Part shown: positions 43,807 to 52,987 of the stretch, piece by piece
Position numbering within the stretch: position 1 is the stretch's first letter
Layout: each line of letters opens with the position of its first letter
Assembly: GCA_031287735.1 (NCBI GenBank)
Contig: JAITSO010000054.1
Coordinates: 1 to 64,000, forward strand
DNA from: Elusimicrobiota bacterium
GTDB taxonomy: Bacteria > Elusimicrobiota > Endomicrobiia > Endomicrobiales > Endomicrobiaceae
Reading direction: 5' to 3'
DNA: 64,000 bases
Made by a program: the position numbers and the translations under genes
The notes under the pieces: model-generated
The model's database searches: none
What the model was told of the DNA's origin: nothing
Seen by the model: only the letters and a program-made list of their open reading frames with translations

Positions 43807-45026
43807 AATAGCTTACTCCATTTTTGTTCGTAAACATCAAAATTTACTGTTTTTGGAATACCCAGCAAAGAACAAGCACTGCTAATCATAATTTCACTAC
43901 TACTATATGCTTCCATAACCGTATTAACAAATTGTTTACCGTTAATTTTTAATGTCTTAAGATAGGGGTCAGAAAAACCGCCTTTCGCTTGCTGTTTCTT
44001 TTTTATAGCAGTAAAATCTTTTACTTCTTTCTTATAGTGAGCATAAGTTTCATCAAAAGTTTTGTTGCTAATCAATCTTAATGCATAAGCTCTAATTGTT
44101 ATTGATAAACGGCTTGTTGGGAATTTTTCACCAAGAATTTTTATTTTTTCATCTAAACTATTTGTTTTTGTAGAGTTCCATATTTCATGAAATTTTTCAG
44201 TAGGCATTAAAAATTCTGCTGTTGCCTTATTGCAAATAATTTCTGTAGGGTTTTTATTACCGCTAGAAGTGTCTGATATGCCGCTTTCGCCCAAAAACAA
44301 ATGGCAAACTTCGTGTATAAGCGTAAAAATTTGAGCTTTTTTATTGTCTTTGGAGTTAATAAATACGAAAGGTGCAATTTTGTCGGCAATAGCAAAACCT
44401 CTTGCTTCAGAAGGCTCAACCGAATATAAATGATGTCCATTATATGAATTTCCTATGGAGACAAATACTCCCAAACTTTCAATTTTTTTCACTAGTATTT
44501 TAAAAGTATCATCTACTTTGGAACTTAATTCAATAGTATCAGACAGCAATAATTTATTAAGTAAATTAACAGCTTCTTTTGTGCAATGTTCAATACCATA
44601 TTCAAGCGCAATGCTATCTACAAAAGCAATAGGTTTTTTTGATTTATTTGTAAGATATTCTTTAGTCCATTCTTGTTTGCCTTGTATCTCTCGCATTAAA
44701 AAAATAAAATTTTTGGAAAATATGTTTGGGTCAGGTATTCCTCTAAAATCTTTTAATGGTTTTATTTTTTTAGGAACACTAGGCAAATAAAAAGTTATGA
44801 ATTTTATTCCATATAACTTAGACAGGATTTTAGCAATATATATTGTAGGGAAATCTGTTCCTTCTTCCCAAGAGATTAAATCTTTTTCTTTGATATATTC
44901 CTTATTCAATTTTTTAACAATATCTAAACGAGAAACCTGAATAACCTCTCTAGCCCATTTTAGAACTTTTGGGTTAATAAAGGCTTTAGTAAACCTATCT
45001 TGTTGATATTTATTTATTTTAGCCAT
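43803..45026 (-). CDS. XRE-type HTH plus ImmA/IrrE metallopeptidase
   Basis: The 407-residue product has an XRE-like helix-turn-helix region at about residues 30-80 (VSRLDIVKKLNKEYIKEKDL, then a conserved SWEEGTDFPTIYIAKIL). The peptidase domain carries HEVCH at 248-252 with a downstream Glu-rich helix (CNKATAEFLMP), as in ImmA/IrrE proteases. The C-terminal part (about 330-407) is helical and of unknown role. Family members cleave repressors or control partner toxins; here the DUF4411 gene is the obvious partner. Confidence 0.85.
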   Translation of the reverse strand: MAKINKYQQDRFTKAFINPKVLKWAREVIQVSRLDIVKKLNKEYIKEKDLISWEEGTDFPTIYIAKILSKLYGIKFITFYLPSVPKKIKPLKDFRGIPDPNIFSKNFIFLMREIQGKQEWTKEYLTNKSKKPIAFVDSIALEYGIEHCTKEAVNLLNKLLLSDTIELSSKVDDTFKILVKKIESLGVFVSIGNSYNGHHLYSVEPSEARGFAIADKIAPFVFINSKDNKKAQIFTLIHEVCHLFLGESGISDTSSGNKNPTEIICNKATAEFLMPTEKFHEIWNSTKTNSLDEKIKILGEKFPTSRLSITIRAYALRLISNKTFDETYAHYKKEVKDFTAIKKKQQAKGGFSDPYLKTLKINGKQFVNTVMEAYSSSEIMISSACSLLGIPKTVNFDVYEQKWSKLL

Positions 45027-45103
45027 AATTATTATTTTTGTTCTCTTGCAACGCTCTGCTTTCTTATATTTTTGTCTACTTAATTATTGAACTTACATTA
45101 GTT

Positions 45104-45922
45104 TTATTCAAAGAGTAAATTTCGGCACGAATTTTTTTGCTTTCTTGTAAATTGCAATCTGTATTTTGTTTTTATTTGTCCATCATTATTTAGTCTATCC
45201 GAAATCATTTGATAATACTCAAGGTGTGTTTCGCAGCTTACATAATTGCGTTTTAACGCTTTGCACAAAACCAATTCACTGCCGCTCCCGCCAAATAGAA
45301 TAAAACAGTCATCGTTTTCTTTAGTGCAAGATTTAATCAGCATTTCAACTAAAGGTAAAGGTATTTGGCAGGCGTGAAACGTTTTATCTTTGCTTATATT
45401 TTTTACTAAGTCGTAATAAAACCAAGAATACGGCATTCGTCCGCTATGACCAGCCGAAATTCGCTGCAAAATTCTTTTATCAGTCGGGTTCTGATAAGGC
45501 AAGGCAATATTCTCTTTATAAAAAGCATTATTTTTACTTTTCGTAGCATGTAAAATGCTTCTATGGGCAGTTGTAAATTTTCGCGGAGAATGCCCTACAT
45601 TAGTGTTGTAAATCCAAACATAGTCATTTACATTAAAAGCATTTTCATCTAAAAATTTTACTCGCAGATAAGCATTTTGTTTGGGATAGTTCATCATAAA
45701 TAAGTTTCCGGTAGGTTTTAAGACACGCATACATTCTTTTGTGAGAGATATATACCAATCAATATAATCATTCCATTTTTGAGTATAGCTTTTACCAGCA
45801 TAGTTAATCCCGACATTATAATCCGGATCTCCATAAACTAAATCCATAGAATTATCCGGAATTCTTTTTAATACATTTAAAACATCTTCATTAAAAACTT
45901 TATTTTTGAAATTTTTAACCAT
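45104..45922 (-). CDS. Site-specific DNA methyltransferase (amino-methyltransferase, beta-type motif order)
   Basis: The 272-residue protein has catalytic motif IV as DPDY (near residue 34; consensus DPPY) preceding the SAM-binding motif FGGSGS near 212, the beta-class order. It is a type II N6-adenine or N4-cytosine methyltransferase. I chose the ATG at 45922, two codons inside the open TTG at 45928 and 3 bases after the endonuclease stop. The specificity is unknown. Its likely partner is the adjacent truncated endonuclease. Confidence 0.85.
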   Translation of the reverse strand: MVKNFKNKVFNEDVLNVLKRIPDNSMDLVYGDPDYNVGINYAGKSYTQKWNDYIDWYISLTKECMRVLKPTGNLFMMNYPKQNAYLRVKFLDENAFNVNDYVWIYNTNVGHSPRKFTTAHRSILHATKSKNNAFYKENIALPYQNPTDKRILQRISAGHSGRMPYSWFYYDLVKNISKDKTFHACQIPLPLVEMLIKSCTKENDDCFILFGGSGSELVLCKALKRNYVSCETHLEYYQMISDRLNNDGQIKTKYRLQFTRKQKNSCRNLLFE

Positions 45923-45924
45923 AA

Positions 45925-46368
45925 TCAATCCACTTTTACCAGCCTATAAGCAACTGATTTTATAAATTTTATAGTTGTAATATCTAAAGGATTATCAAAA
46001 GTATATGTCCAAAGGTTAAGAGTATCATTCTCACTTCCTTTTTCTCTTACTACATAAACGCAAATAATTTCTTTGATTTTTCCTTTCAAATCTTTTTCTT
46101 TACTCGCATTATAATAATACAAAAACGGGTGATATATTTGATATATGCTAAAACTATTCGGCTTGCCGTTTTTCCCTTCAAACACGCCGATATAACCTTG
46201 GAACTCAATAGTCAAATCCACTTCTATTTGGATATTTCTCAATTCCATTTTTGTATCTTTACCAAAATAGTATTCAAAAGAAGTTTTAGTTCTATGAGGA
46301 AAATAAGTTTTAGTCCTTTTTGAAATATCTATGTCGTCAAATTCACTTAAGAACAGCTTAAAAATCAA
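45925..46368 (-). pseudogene. Type II restriction endonuclease, probably N-terminally truncated
   Basis: The 147-residue frame (TTG start at 46368) contains a PD-(D/E)xK-like core: Asp in EVDLTIEF and Glu-Gly-Lys in FEGKNG, then YQIYHPFLYYYNA. No in-frame ATG lies upstream; the frame closes at a stop about 40 bases earlier. A strong AGGAG (46391-46395) precedes a GTG (46383-46385) that is one frame off and ends after three codons. This suggests an indel or loss of the N-terminal part. It could instead be a genuinely small enzyme using TTG. Confidence 0.6.
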
Positions 46369-46462
46369 ACAGTTTAAAATTGCACTAAAACTCCTAAAAA
46401 CAATTTTTTAACTAAAATTTCCCAAATTATGCAAGACAAAGTTTAGGCTAATTAAGGGTACA

Positions 46463-46481
46463 AGCATTTTATTAAAATGCT
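46463..46481. repeat. Short perfect inverted repeat between fkbM and restriction genes
   Basis: AGCATTT at 46463 pairs with AAATGCT ending at 46481, giving a 7-9 bp stem with a very short loop. It lies 11 bases beyond the fkbM stop on the minus strand, in a 123-base gap. A T-run does not follow directly, so it is at best a weak terminator marking the boundary of the accessory cassette. Confidence 0.4.
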
Positions 46482-46491
46482 CATTATTCAA

Positions 46492-47469
46492 CTAAGTAGT
46501 ACTGCAAATCAAAATAATCTCTGCATCAAAACGTTTGGAAGAATATTTTCTAATTTTAAACGTATAGCCTAAATTCCAGCTTTCAATCATCGGTTTTATT
46601 TCAAAGAAATCATGCGCATTGTGGTAAATGCTTATAAGCAAAACCGGCTTTTGAGTTTTTATAGTTTCAATCGCACCTTTTAAAAATTTCGGCTCAAATC
46701 CCTCTATATCTGTTTTTATTAAACCTACTTCTACATTATTTTCTTTCACAAAATCATCAAGTGTCGTAATTTCTGCTACAGCACAATTTTTCATTTTTCC
46801 TTTTGAATTTTCAATTAAATCCATAGAATCTATACATAATTCTTCATTTTTACCACCAAGACCTTTAGGAATTGGAACAATTTTTTCTTTAAAATTATTC
46901 AACTCTATAGTTTTTAGCAATAATTTATAATAGTCGATATTTGGTTCAAAAGCATAAACTTTTTTATCAGTGTATTCAGTAAAAACTATTGTGCTATCGC
47001 CGATATAAGCCCCGACATCAATAAAAGATTTATGTTTTATACCCTCCCCCCGGATATCATCCATGCCGCATTTAAAATAAAAATTTTTGTCTTCAAAATT
47101 GTTTATTGGTAGGAAATAATTATTTAATGAAAATGAATTGTTGGAATGTTTTAGAACTGCGTTTTTGTAAAAATACTCAACATCTGCAAGTTGTCTTCTT
47201 TCAACTTTAGTCAAAAAAAATATAGGAAAAATTCCTCTTTTGATATATTTTTTAATACGTTTGATGAATAAATCTGCAATGTCAATGCTTTCTTTATCTA
47301 AACCTTTTATCAATTTTTCCCACAGTTCATTTATGTCTTTTCTTGACAAGTAAGGCTTAAAATTTTTTCTATGATAAAGTTTTAAATAAGCAAAAAAACT
47401 GATATGAACTCCAAATTTTCCAAAAATTTTATCTTTCAATCTAGCTAAACAATTAATGCAACTGTGCAT
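46492..47469 (-). CDS. FkbM-family methyltransferase
   Basis: The 325-residue product has a SAM-dependent O-methyltransferase fold of FkbM type. The motif I FIDVGAYIGDST is at about 149-160, AFEPNIDYYKLL near 173, and TDIEGFEPKFLKGA near 254. Families with this domain methylate sugars or lipids in envelope and secondary-metabolite pathways. The first 110 residues are helical and basic and not recognised. It ends the ftsH-folE-fkbM run, 17 bases after folE. Substrate unknown; LPS or polysaccharide is plausible from the window context. Confidence 0.82.
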   Translation of the reverse strand: MHSCINCLARLKDKIFGKFGVHISFFAYLKLYHRKNFKPYLSRKDINELWEKLIKGLDKESIDIADLFIKRIKKYIKRGIFPIFFLTKVERRQLADVEYFYKNAVLKHSNNSFSLNNYFLPINNFEDKNFYFKCGMDDIRGEGIKHKSFIDVGAYIGDSTIVFTEYTDKKVYAFEPNIDYYKLLLKTIELNNFKEKIVPIPKGLGGKNEELCIDSMDLIENSKGKMKNCAVAEITTLDDFVKENNVEVGLIKTDIEGFEPKFLKGAIETIKTQKPVLLISIYHNAHDFFEIKPMIESWNLGYTFKIRKYSSKRFDAEIILICSTT

Positions 47470-47486
47470 TTTGCATTCCTTTTATT

Positions 47487-48092
47487 TTAGTTTTTTAAAA
47501 GAGACATAACTTCTAAACGAGTTCGTATATCTTTTAAGAAAATTCCTCTAACAGCCGAAGTGGCCATTTTTGAGCCGGGTTTTTTGGCGCCTCTCATAGT
47601 CATGCACAAATGTTCTGCTTCAATTATAACCATAACGCCTCGTGGTGACACTGCCTCAACAAGCGTATCAGCGATTTGTTTTGTAAGTCTTTCCTGAAGT
47701 TGGAGCCTTGCAGCAAAAATTTCAAGCAATTTTACAAGCTTTGAAATTCCAATGATTTTATCTTTTTTAGGTATGTAAGCAATATGAGCTTTTCCAAAAA
47801 AAGGAAGTAGGTGATGTTCACAAAGAGAATAAAAAGAGATATCTTTTAACAAAACTATCTCTTCATGTTTTTCTGTGGAATAATGATTTCTTGCAAACTC
47901 TAAAGGGTCAGTGCTGTAGCCGGCAAGAGCTTCTTTAAAGAATTGTGCAACTCTACTCGGGGTGGATTTTAGACCTTCTCTGTCTAAATCTTCTCCAAAA
48001 GCTTCAAGAAGTAGTTTAATTGCTTGGGTGGCTTTTTTTTCGTCAAATACGGGAGTCAAAAAATTATGCTCCGACCGGATTTGTTTCGCCAT
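47487..48092 (-). CDS. folE: GTP cyclohydrolase I
   Basis: FolE makes 7,8-dihydroneopterin triphosphate from GTP, the first step of folate (and queuosine precursor) synthesis. The 201-residue protein has the zinc-site CEHHLLPF near residue 90 and the C-terminal CMTMRGAKKPGS signature. The ATG at 48092 has AAAGGTG 6 bases upstream but overlaps ftsH by 29 bases; a TTG at 48059 with GGAG upstream is an alternative start. Confidence 0.94.
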   Translation of the reverse strand: MAKQIRSEHNFLTPVFDEKKATQAIKLLLEAFGEDLDREGLKSTPSRVAQFFKEALAGYSTDPLEFARNHYSTEKHEEIVLLKDISFYSLCEHHLLPFFGKAHIAYIPKKDKIIGISKLVKLLEIFAARLQLQERLTKQIADTLVEAVSPRGVMVIIEAEHLCMTMRGAKKPGSKMATSAVRGIFLKDIRTRLEVMSLLKN

Positions 48093-50001
48093 TTATGACA
48101 CCTTTTATATTGCTGTCATCTGAAATGTCTTTTTTTGCACTCTCTGACACTTTGTCTTTTTTTTCAAACGGTGCAAGTGGTTCGCCTTTTGTTATCTTAT
48201 CTATTTCCTCTGAATTTAACGTCTCTCTTTCAAGCAAATATTTAACCATATCGTCTAAAGTGATCCTGTTTTTATTTAAAATGTCTGTTGCAGTCTTTAG
48301 CCCGTCTTCAACAATTCTTTTAATTTCAGAATCTACCATTTCAGACATCTTTTCAGAAATATGGGAAGTTTTTACAATGTCTCTTCCTAAAAATATATCG
48401 TCATTGCCTTTATCTAATGCGATAGGACCAACTTTTTCGCTCATTCCAAAAGTAGTAACCATTCTGGTAGCTATTTTCGTTGCTGTAGCAATATCTTGTG
48501 AAGCGCCTGAGGATATCTCATTGTAGACAATTTCTTCAGCTGCTCTTCCGCCAAAACATACAGCTATCATATTTACTTCTTCCTCTTTTGTTATAAGATA
48601 TTTGTCATTTTCTGGAAGCTGTTGCGTAAATCCTAGAGCTGCGCCTCGCGGAATAATTGTAACTTTATGTACAGGATCCGCCTTTGGAAGCATTTTCGCT
48701 ACAAGTGCATGACCAGCTTCGTGATAGGCTGTTTTTTTAAGTTCTTCTTGTGTTCTAAGCATTGATTTCCTTTCAGGACCTGCAAAAACTCTGTCTATTG
48801 CTTCTTCTACATTTTCCATTGTTACTGTTTCTTGTTCGTTTCTTCCTGCAAGTAGGGCTGCTTCATTTATGACATTTGCTAAATCTGCCCCGACAAATCC
48901 CGGTGTTTTTCTGGCAACAATGTTTAAGTCTATGTTTTTTTCAAGCTTAACTTTACTTGCATGGACGGCTAAAATTTGCTCTCGTTCTTTCAAAGTAGGA
49001 CGTGGAACAATCACTTGTCTGTCAAACCTACCTGGACGTAAAAGAGCTGGATCTAAAACATCAGGTCTGTTTGTGGCGGCTATTAATATGACGCCTTCTT
49101 TTGTGTCAAAACCATCCATTTCCACAAGTAGCTGATTTAAAGTTTGCTCTCTTTCATCATGTCCGCCGCCCATACCTGCACCTCTGTGTCTGCCAACGGC
49201 GTCTATCTCATCAACAAATAGCAAGCAAGGTGCATTTTTTCTACCCTGTTCAAACAGATCTCTTACTCTTGAGGCGCCAACTCCCACAAACATTTCTACA
49301 AATTCAGAACCGCTGGATGAGAAAAATGGAACGCCAGCTTCACCGGCAACAGCTTTTGCAAGCAAAGTTTTTCCGGTTCCAGGCGACCCAAAAAGCAAAA
49401 CACCTTTAGGAATTTTCCCACCAATTTTTTGAAATTTGGATGGTTTTTTTAAGAATTCTACAACTTCTTTCAATTCTTCTTTTGCTTCGTCGCAACCTGC
49501 TACATCTCTAAAAGTAATCTTTTTGTTACCGACTAATCCAGCAAGTTTAGCTTTTGTTTTCCCAAACATCATTGCTTGCTTTCCACCGCCAGACATTCCT
49601 TTCATCATCCAAAGCCAAAATAAAATAAGTAAAAGTATAGGCCCCCAGCTAAAAAGCAAAGGTCCAAGCCAATTGTTTCTCTCAGCAGCAGAAAATTCCA
49701 AAACTTTGTACTCTTCCATATCTTTTATAAGTGAAGGATCGTCCATTGATGTAGTTCTAAATTTTTTTACAATACCATCACTGTCTTTGAATTGTCCTTT
49801 AATAAGTTCAGGAGCTACAACAACTTTTAAAACGCTTCCTTGCTTCATATATTGCCTGAACTGCGAATAGTCTAGCTGAATTTCCTGACCTCTCCGTTTT
49901 GTAGAATTCATTAGCATAAAAATAAGAACAAATAAGCTTATCCAAAAAAATATAAACCATGGGTTTTTAGATGCTGGAGCCTTTAAATTTTTGTTTTTCA
50001 T
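48064..50001 (-). CDS. ftsH: ATP-dependent zinc metalloprotease FtsH
   Basis: FtsH is the membrane-bound AAA+ protease for misfolded membrane proteins and regulators such as LpxC. The 645-residue protein has two membrane segments (about 14-31 and 114-133). The Walker A GSPGTGKT is at 205-212, Walker B FVDEID near 262-267, and the zinc-binding HEAGH at 427-431. The rest is standard. Its upstream gap (50002-50376) holds a candidate promoter. folE and an fkbM gene follow. Confidence 0.96.
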   Translation of the reverse strand: MKNKNLKAPASKNPWFIFFWISLFVLIFMLMNSTKRRGQEIQLDYSQFRQYMKQGSVLKVVVAPELIKGQFKDSDGIVKKFRTTSMDDPSLIKDMEEYKVLEFSAAERNNWLGPLLFSWGPILLLILFWLWMMKGMSGGGKQAMMFGKTKAKLAGLVGNKKITFRDVAGCDEAKEELKEVVEFLKKPSKFQKIGGKIPKGVLLFGSPGTGKTLLAKAVAGEAGVPFFSSSGSEFVEMFVGVGASRVRDLFEQGRKNAPCLLFVDEIDAVGRHRGAGMGGGHDEREQTLNQLLVEMDGFDTKEGVILIAATNRPDVLDPALLRPGRFDRQVIVPRPTLKEREQILAVHASKVKLEKNIDLNIVARKTPGFVGADLANVINEAALLAGRNEQETVTMENVEEAIDRVFAGPERKSMLRTQEELKKTAYHEAGHALVAKMLPKADPVHKVTIIPRGAALGFTQQLPENDKYLITKEEEVNMIAVCFGGRAAEEIVYNEISSGASQDIATATKIATRMVTTFGMSEKVGPIALDKGNDDIFLGRDIVKTSHISEKMSEMVDSEIKRIVEDGLKTATDILNKNRITLDDMVKYLLERETLNSEEIDKITKGEPLAPFEKKDKVSESAKKDISDDSNIKGVINGETNPVGA

Positions 50002-50376
50002 TAAGAATTCTCCTATTTAAACTAATTATCCATATGATGCAAAACAGAGGTTTTAGAATTTTGGTGCATAGCCATAGATTGTATATTATTTATGCGTTTT
50101 TATCCAAATTACTGTGACGAAAGCGTACGAAAAGTCTTGAAAAATTGCGGGTTTAAATTCCTGTGTATGTGGTTAATAATTCTGCGATAAGAATTTTCTG
50201 TGGTAAGTGCATTTGAGCGAACTTAATTTCTATAAATGTTGTAACAAATATTTGAAGTGCGACCAAGTGATGAAAGTAGTTGCAAATTGTGCTTAACGTC
50301 TTGCTTGCTTATTTGTCTATTACAAATTGCCGAATTTCAACGCTACAGTGTTTTAAGTTCTAATTTTTTATAAAAT
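50002..50376 (-). other. 375-base region between metY and ftsH
   Basis: No gene is seen here. Read on the minus strand it is upstream of ftsH and downstream of metY. It holds a candidate ftsH promoter at 50078-50107 and the ftsH SD (AGGAGA). I see no clear hairpin plus T-run as terminator for metY. Confidence 0.3.
50078..50107 (-). promoter_or_regulatory. Candidate ftsH promoter
   Basis: On the minus strand TTGGAT (50107-50102) precedes TACAAT (50083-50078) with an 18-base spacer; an overlapping TATACA gives a 16-base spacer. The start would lie about 70 bases before ftsH. Matches are fair, and AT-rich background makes chance hits possible. Confidence 0.35.
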
Positions 50377-51678
50377 CTACTTTTCCGTTTGTTTTTGCGA
50401 TTTTTCTAAAGACTGCTCTAAATCTGCAATAATGTCGTTTACATTTTCTATACCCACAGAAAGTCTTACATAATCTGGCGTAACGCCTGTAGCGAGTAGC
50501 TCTTCATCATTTAATTGTGAATGCGTTGTGGTTGCAGGATGAATTATGAGTGTTTTTGCGTCTCCGACATTTGCTAAATGGGTTGCAAGTTGGACGGACT
50601 CTATAAGTTTTTTTCCGGATTCTTTTCCACCTTTAACCCCAAAGCCAACTAAAAAGCCTCCTTTGCCACCGAGGTATTTTTTTGTTTTTTCAAATTCTTT
50701 GCTATTTGAAAGACCAGGATAATTTACCCAAGAAACGTAAGGACTTTTTTCTAAGAATTGAGCGACCTTTAAAGCATTTTCGCAATGTCTTTCTGCTCTT
50801 ACATGCAAGGATTCTAAACCTTGCAAAAGCAAAAACGCGTTAAAAGGTGAAAGTGTGGCACCAGTATCCCTCAAAATTCCAGCTCTTGCTTTAAGAATAT
50901 AAGCTAAATTTCCAAAAACTTCTGTGAATTTCAAGCCATGATAAGCCGCATCAGGTTCTGAAATTAAAGGAAAATTTCCATTTGACCAGTCAAAATTTCC
51001 GCGATCAACAAGCAAACCGCCCAATGTTGCACCATGTCCACCGATAAGTTTTGTGGCAGAATAGACTACAATATCAGCTCCGTGCTTTAAAGGTCGAAAG
51101 AAGTAAGGCGAAACGGTATTGTCTACTATTAAAGGGAGCCCGGCGTTATGTGCTATTTTTGACAATGCATCAATGTCTGCGACGTCAAGTTTTGGATTTC
51201 CAATGCTTTCAGCGTAAATTGCTTTTGTTTTGGACGAGATCGCTTTCTTAAAATCTTCTAATTTTGCTGAATTTACAAAATTAACTTTAATCCCAAATTT
51301 GCTTAAAGTATTGGCAAAAAGAGAATATGTTCCTCCATAAAGGTTATCGGCGGAAACTATTTCGTCGCCACTTTGAGCAAGTGTTAAAATAGAAGCTGTT
51401 ATCGCTGCTGCACCGCTTGCAAAAGCTAAGGCTGCTGCTGCACCGTCTACTAAAGCTATTCTTTTTTCTAAAATGTCATTTGTCGGATTTGTAAGCCTAG
51501 TGTAAATATTTCCAAAGGCTTTCAAGCCAAAAAGATCTGCTGCGTGTTTTGTATCGTTGAATTTGTAAGAAGTCGTTTGATAAATAGGAACTGCTACTGA
51601 ATTTGTTGTTGGATCTGGGACCTGACCTCCATGAACTAAAAGGCTTTCTACAGATAGCTTTTCATCTATTTTTGACAT
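50377..51678 (-). CDS. metY: O-acetylhomoserine sulfhydrylase (MetY type)
   Basis: MetY is a PLP enzyme that uses sulfide and O-acetylhomoserine to form homocysteine. The 433-residue protein shows the family core NLYGGTYSLFANTLSKFGI, the Asp/Lys site with VYSATKLIGGHGATLGG (PLP lysine near 213) and HPATTTHSQL. I chose the ATG at 51678 with AAAGGAGA upstream, over the in-frame start at 51705. It lies about 30 bases downstream of the RNase P RNA. No SAM riboswitch is visible, so regulation is unclear. Confidence 0.92.
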   Translation of the reverse strand: MSKIDEKLSVESLLVHGGQVPDPTTNSVAVPIYQTTSYKFNDTKHAADLFGLKAFGNIYTRLTNPTNDILEKRIALVDGAAAALAFASGAAAITASILTLAQSGDEIVSADNLYGGTYSLFANTLSKFGIKVNFVNSAKLEDFKKAISSKTKAIYAESIGNPKLDVADIDALSKIAHNAGLPLIVDNTVSPYFFRPLKHGADIVVYSATKLIGGHGATLGGLLVDRGNFDWSNGNFPLISEPDAAYHGLKFTEVFGNLAYILKARAGILRDTGATLSPFNAFLLLQGLESLHVRAERHCENALKVAQFLEKSPYVSWVNYPGLSNSKEFEKTKKYLGGKGGFLVGFGVKGGKESGKKLIESVQLATHLANVGDAKTLIIHPATTTHSQLNDEELLATGVTPDYVRLSVGIENVNDIIADLEQSLEKSQKQTEK

Positions 51679-51709
51679 TTTCAATCTCCTTTTGATTTTA
51701 TTCAAAACA

Positions 51710-52059
51710 AAATTTAGGACAGGTGGTACACCGGATTCTGTCTTCTAATCAAAAAGATTAAAAGTGCAATCATTTCTCTGCTGTTAAAATCACTCTTAAC
51801 AGTCAAGCGGCGCAATTTCCGCCTTGCTTTCCGGTAAGGATTTAGCCGTTTCATTTTTGCATTGCTGCAAAACTTATCCTGTTATAAAAAGGATACCCAA
51901 AGCATTTCTGTTTTTGGCGTCTCTGTTCGCACCTCTAAATTTGTATTTGACAGGGATTGCCTGCTACCGTTTTCGCATTGCAAAAAGCAATGTGGTAAAG
52001 TCCGGACTTTCCTCTTTGCTTTCTTCCAAGCAAAGCGATTGCGTACCCATCCTAAATTT
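51710..52059 (-). ncRNA. rnpB: RNase P RNA (type A)
   Basis: The catalytic RNA of RNase P matures tRNA 5' ends. On the minus strand the conserved P4 and core elements appear in order: GAGGAAAGTCCGG near the 5' end, GGTAGCAGGCAATC, the GTGCGAACAGAGACG region, and ACAGAATCCGGTGTACC near the 3' end. A perfect 10-bp P1 stem is formed by AAATTTAGGA (52059-52050) and TCCTAAATTT (51719-51710). It lies only a few bases after the upstream coding gene. The ends follow P1 and may differ by a few bases. Confidence 0.93.
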
Positions 52060-52064
52060 TTTAT

Positions 52065-52775
52065 TTATCTTTTTAAAAGAATTCTTGAACAGTAATCGCA
52101 AAAAACCAATTTTTCAAACTTGGCAACATCATTTATGATTTGCGCTCTTAATTCCATTGCACAACCACCGCAACTATTTACATTTATAAGACAAATTGCC
52201 ACGCCGTCAAGACCCTCGCGTAGTCTGTCATAGTGAACAAGAATGCTTTTGTTAACTTTTAATTTATGCTCTTCCCTGTCTTTTTCTATCAAGACAATTT
52301 CTTGCTCGAATTTTTTTGCTTCATTTTCAATTTCGATGATTTCATTTTTTATTTGATTTTCAAAATTTTTAACTTCATCCTCTGCGGCTTTTACAGACGC
52401 TAGTTCAGCATCTATTTTGTCTAGTATAGCTAAGATCTCATCTTCAATCGTGCTTTTATCAGCTTTTGCCTTTTCTATCTCCAAAAGCAAGGCTTTGTAC
52501 GCTTCGTTTGTTTTGACCATGCTTAATCCTGACGAGTGTTTTTCAATATTTTGCTCTTTTGAGGTGAGTAATGCTTCTTTTTCTTTCTTTAATGAATTTA
52601 ACTTTACGTACTCTTTTTTCTTATTTTCAGTTTCACATTTTTTTTCTTTTAAAAAATTTTTCTTGGTTTCAATTCTTGTTGGCGCCAAATTTATGCTTTT
52701 TCTAATGTCATTTATTTTTACATCATAGCCTTGCAATTCATACAACAATTCCAAATCTTCTTTTAAACTTCCCAT
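52065..52775 (-). CDS. Coiled-coil protein with C-terminal C4 zinc ribbon
   Basis: The 236-residue product is a long coiled coil (about 25-180; Lys/Glu-rich heptads) followed by a zinc ribbon with CGGC near 202 and CDYC near 229. This matches the zf-RING_7/C4 zinc-ribbon family seen next to rnpB or near nucleotide/RNA genes in many bacteria. Its function is unknown. It ends 6 bases before the mapped rnpB 5' end. It also has a candidate promoter upstream. Confidence 0.8.
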   Translation of the reverse strand: MGSLKEDLELLYELQGYDVKINDIRKSINLAPTRIETKKNFLKEKKCETENKKKEYVKLNSLKKEKEALLTSKEQNIEKHSSGLSMVKTNEAYKALLLEIEKAKADKSTIEDEILAILDKIDAELASVKAAEDEVKNFENQIKNEIIEIENEAKKFEQEIVLIEKDREEHKLKVNKSILVHYDRLREGLDGVAICLINVNSCGGCAMELRAQIINDVAKFEKLVFCDYCSRILLKR

Positions 52776-52819
52776 TTTAAACTCCTAAACATTTATTTCA
52801 ACTAAACTGGGTTTTCTGT

Positions 52820-52848
52820 AGTGTATAATAAAAAAAAACAGGCTTCAA
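52820..52848 (-). promoter_or_regulatory. Candidate promoter for zinc-ribbon gene and rnpB
   Basis: On the minus strand TTGAAG (52848-52843) precedes TACACT (52825-52820) with a 17-base spacer. Transcription would start about 40 bases before the zinc-ribbon ATG and could read on through rnpB to metY, as no terminator is visible between them. Confidence 0.35.
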
Positions 52849-52987
52849 TTCTAAATGTGCCCAGTCGTTGTGAGTTTAGTGTGAAACATAAAGAATTGTT
52901 TGCTGAAGTAAAATATGTTACAACACAATACAGGTTGGTCGTGTTGAATTTAAATTTTGGAGCAAATGTTACCTGCATTATACGGAA

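Noticed and set aside
49436..49870. 144-codon plus-strand frame inside ftsH
   Set aside because: Antisense shadow of ftsH with no SD or recognisable motif.
50377..51720. SAM riboswitch or T-box for metY
   Set aside because: The short metY leader (about 30 bases) follows rnpB directly and cannot hold one.
51862..52138. Plus-strand frames over the metY-upstream region
   Set aside because: This DNA is RNase P RNA on the minus strand, with conserved P4 and P1; the frames are incidental.
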